From an uncultured Clostridia bacterium (GTDB taxonomy: Bacteria > Bacillota > Clostridia > Oscillospirales > Ruminococcaceae): a stretch of DNA of 64,000 nucleotides. The stretch is from the NCBI GenBank assembly GCA_947589215.1, contig CANQCL010000007.1, positions 1 through 64,000 of the forward strand, read 5' to 3'. The notes below the pieces were generated by a model. The model was not told the DNA's origin. It saw only the letters and a list, made by a program, of their open reading frames with translations, and ran no database searches. The translations under genes were made by a program, and so were the position numbers. The first letter of the stretch is position 1, and each line of letters starts with the position of its first letter. Of this stretch, positions 61,982 to 64,000 are shown one piece after another.

Positions 61982-63289
61982 TTAATAGTTTTCCAAAATA
62001 GAATTACTCACACTATTATCATAGTCGGAAATGAGATTTCCGTCTATATCATAAACTTTTGTAAAGCCATCTTGGTATTTAAGTAAAATTTTATTTTTGT
62101 CATGTACCATTTCAGTAACTCCTCCATGAGGATCAGAACTTGATGAATCCATATATTCTTTAATATATTCAGGAACTTCATCATCACTGTTTTCCTGCTC
62201 AGTCCATATTACCTTACCGTTAAGAGTAAGCGTATTTACAGTTTTGTATTCTTTTGTTGTTGACCATCCTGTTTCAAGTATATCATTATCATCATCATTC
62301 CAAACAATTAACGGTTCTTTTATATTTATGTCAAGTGTATTTCCGTTTTTACTCATTACTTCCTTTATATCAGTGTGTGCTGCATTTTTTCGATTATAGT
62401 ATACAAACCATATACCCTCATATTTATAAACGTGAGTTACAGATAAATTATTCTGTGATACATTTTTTAAAGGTATTTGTGTAAGCACATAAAATGAGCT
62501 TATTAATACAGCAATACAGAGAACAGCTATAATTATACCCTTTATAAGCCCTTTATGCTTAATGCTTTTTAAAAGCGTTTTAACACCTTTTTCCTCGTTG
62601 CTGAGCGTTGCTGTAAGCTCAGTACAGAGATTGTCGTATTCCTTTGAACATTCCTCGCAGTTATTCATATGCTCCTCAACTGCTATTGCAGTAGTATCGC
62701 TTACTACGTTGTCATGATACAGCGGAAGCAAATCTTTCACTATTTCGCAATTAATATTATTTTCACTCATATTAATCCATCCTTTCTTAGTTTTTCTATA
62801 ATATTTTTTTTTAGCACGGTGATATGTAACCCGTGCCCAGCTTTCGGTTTTTTGAAAAATCTCTGCAATGCTTTTAAATGATAGCTGACCGAAAACTCTG
62901 AGTGAGAAAACCTCCTTATACGGTTCGTCCAGAGTATGAAGTACCATATGTATACGCATTGCGGTATCGGTATCGGCAATGCTTTCTTCAATGGAGAAGG
63001 AGTTTTCGCTTAAATGACTATCATCAAATTCGCACAATCTGCCTTGCTTTTTTAAATAATCAAGCCATATGTTTTTGGCGATTGCGCAAAGCCAGGTACT
63101 TTCTTTAGAATTTCCCGAAAACTTCTCTTTTGATTTTAAAGACTTTAGAAACGTTTCCTGAGTAATATCCTGTGCTAAATTTTCGTCTTTGCAAAGAGAA
63201 AGCGTGTATCTGTATACAAGTGTGTAATCTGCCTCAAGAATACCTCTTTGAAGAGATTTATCATTTCCTTTATTTCTTATTGAAACCAC
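61982..63289 (-). CDS. ECF sigma factor fused in frame to its zinc-finger anti-sigma factor
   Basis: One 435-residue frame. Residues about 1-172 are an ECF sigma factor: region 2 (YTLVYRYTLSLCKDENLAQDITQETFLK, WLCAIAKNIWLDYLKK) and region 4 (LDEPYKEVFSLRVFGQLSFKSIAEIF ... ARVTYHRAKKK). Residues 174-435 are a typical anti-sigma factor: zinc-finger EEHMNNCEECSKEYD, one membrane helix (about 247-270) and an extracellular domain. The anti-sigma part has its own ATG (62768-62770) with AAAGGA 8 bases upstream, so it can also be made alone. The frame opens at a GTG (63289) that is part of the AGGAGG itself, so the true start is unclear. An ECF-type promoter lies upstream. Confidence 0.85.
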   Translation of the reverse strand: MVSIRNKGNDKSLQRGILEADYTLVYRYTLSLCKDENLAQDITQETFLKSLKSKEKFSGNSKESTWLCAIAKNIWLDYLKKQGRLCEFDDSHLSENSFSIEESIADTDTAMRIHMVLHTLDEPYKEVFSLRVFGQLSFKSIAEIFQKTESWARVTYHRAKKKYYRKTKKGWINMSENNINCEIVKDLLPLYHDNVVSDTTAIAVEEHMNNCEECSKEYDNLCTELTATLSNEEKGVKTLLKSIKHKGLIKGIIIAVLCIAVLISSFYVLTQIPLKNVSQNNLSVTHVYKYEGIWFVYYNRKNAAHTDIKEVMSKNGNTLDINIKEPLIVWNDDDNDILETGWSTTKEYKTVNTLTLNGKVIWTEQENSDDEVPEYIKEYMDSSSSDPHGGVTEMVHDKNKILLKYQDGFTKVYDIDGNLISDYDNSVSNSILENY

Positions 63290-63333
63290 CTCCTTGACTT
63301 TGCAGTATCCAAAAGATCTTTTGCTGTATATTA

Positions 63334-63359
63334 GACGAATAAAAATAAAAAATGTTACA
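63334..63359 (-). promoter_or_regulatory. ECF-type autoregulated promoter
   Basis: On the minus strand: TGTAAC (63359-63354), 16-base T-rich spacer, CGTC (63337-63334) followed by TAATA. This is the -35/-10 type used by several clostridial ECF sigma factors, so the gene probably drives itself. Confidence 0.6.
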
Positions 63360-63449
63360 AATTTTTTGCTTTAATAATTTTATCATATAAATATCGGGAG
63401 TTAAAGCCTTTTGCTAAATGCAAAAATTGAAAATTTTTTAGCTTATTGC

Positions 63450-63478
63450 TTGACAAAGAAAATTTGTTGTGATATATT
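63450..63478 (+). promoter_or_regulatory. pheS promoter
   Basis: TTGACA (63450-63455), 17-base spacer, TATATT (63473-63478); start near 63485. The gap 63360-63449 is AT-rich and otherwise empty. Confidence 0.7.
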
Positions 63479-63485
63479 ATTTTTA

Positions 63486-63732
63486 AACATTATGACTGAG
63501 AGAGTAGGTTTGCAGTATAGCTTTCAGAGAGGGGAATGTCTGCTGAAAATTCCCTAAGTTAGATCAGACTGAAGTTCACTCACGAGTGGTTCTGCCGAAG
63601 TTTATATATTAAATTGTAAGCGGGGACGGATTTTGAAACCGTTAAAATTCAAGGGAGTGTTGGCTCTTTTAACCTTTAGGTGGTATAGCAAGATACAGTC
63701 TTGTCCTGATGGGATAAGGCTTTTTATTTTAT
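63486..63732 (+). promoter_or_regulatory. T-box leader of pheS
   Basis: A 240-base leader with the T-box layout: Stem I with AGAGAGTAGG, a likely Phe specifier TTC at 63575-63577, a T-box-like TAGGTGGTATAGCA (63677-63690), and a terminator with CTTGTCC / GGGATAAG and CTTTTTATTTT (63697-63731). Uncharged tRNA-Phe should favour read-through into pheS. The specifier is inferred from position and gene identity. Confidence 0.8.
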
Positions 63733-63747
63733 TAAGGAGGATTATAA

Positions 63748-64000
63748 ATGAAAGATGCGCTTTTAAAAATCAAGTCGCTTGCAAAAGATGAGCTTTCAAA
63801 GGTAAACGATACTAAGGCTCTTGAAGAAATAAGGGTTAAATTCTTAGGCAAAAAGGGTGAGCTTACGTCAATTTTAAAGCAAATGGGTAAGCTTTCTGCT
63901 GAGGAGAGACCCGTTATCGGACAGCTTGCAAATCAAGTCAGAGCCGAGATCGAGGAGTCTATAACAAACCGTGTTAAGGAAATAAAGGCTTTGATGCTTG
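63748..64000 (+). CDS. pheS: Phenylalanine-tRNA ligase alpha subunit (5' end only)
   Basis: 84 residues are visible before the window ends. The start MKDALLKIKSLAKDELSKV with EEIRVKFLGKKGELTSILKQMGKLSAEERPVIGQLANQV is the N-terminal coiled-coil tRNA-binding arm of PheS. AAGGAGG precedes the ATG. The T-box leader supports the identity. pheT is presumably next, outside the window. Confidence 0.93.
   Translation, partial: MKDALLKIKSLAKDELSKVNDTKALEEIRVKFLGKKGELTSILKQMGKLSAEERPVIGQLANQVRAEIEESITNRVKEIKALML

Overview
The window looks like a chromosomal piece of a low-GC Gram-positive anaerobe of the class Clostridia, most likely a Ruminococcus-like member of the Oscillospiraceae. This is inferred from a spore SASP, type III glutamine synthetase, the DapL route to diaminopimelate, a CIRCE site, T-box and lysine-riboswitch leaders, strong AGGAGG ribosome sites, and the AT-rich base composition. 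No rRNA, tRNA or CRISPR array was seen.

Layout. 1-6.9 kb: left-facing siphophage tail genes (tape measure, small coiled-coil, Dit, Tal-like) cut off at the tape-measure 5' end, so a prophage remnant. 7.2-15 kb: envelope and housekeeping genes (LCP protein, glycosyltransferase, SASP, VanY-type carboxypeptidase, HtpG under a perfect CIRCE operator). 15-17 kb: a small accessory islet with a PBECR2-like nuclease, an unidentified structured RNA, a candidate type I toxin-antitoxin locus (28-residue hydrophobic peptide, occluded ribosome site, antisense RNA), and a divergent XRE / ribbon-helix-helix / XRE cluster with twin operators. 17-29.5 kb: a nitrogen-assimilation block: Amt-PII fusion, type III GS, a five-gene split glutamate synthase, a second GS, and an ANTAR antiterminator with a degenerate receiver. 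Three leaders in this block (GS III, amt, glutamate synthase) each pair an intrinsic terminator with an upstream hairpin whose six-base loop has A at position 1 and G at position 4, the hallmark of ANTAR targets. I regard this as the best candidate regulatory system in the window.

29.7-36.1 kb: carA, a carB-dapF fusion and dapL. 36-43 kb: a cohesin-like surface protein, a sensor-like membrane protein, purL, mtaB, and an HPr-like protein that lacks the active histidine. 43.8-46.6 kb: a TrpXYZ-type ABC importer. 46.9-49.3 kb: a GH31 alpha-xylosidase. 49.6-53.6 kb: ispF and a lysine-riboswitch-controlled asd-dapA-dapB operon. 53.7-58 kb: queA, HAD, GNAT, PAS, tgt and mntP. 58-61 kb: HAD phosphatase, XRE-cupin regulator and acyl-CoA synthetase. 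61.4-63.3 kb: a membrane protein and an ECF sigma factor fused in frame to its zinc-finger anti-sigma factor behind an ECF-type promoter. 63.4 kb to the end: T-box leader and the start of pheS.

How the parts connect. Ammonium entering through Amt-PII is fixed by GS and recycled by glutamate synthase, with the ANTAR protein probably setting transcription of all three. Diaminopimelate synthesis is spread over two loci (asd-dapA-dapB, and dapF-dapL attached to carB). Several intergenic gaps carry one dispersed repeat family, and one gap carries a 91/92-bp tandem array.
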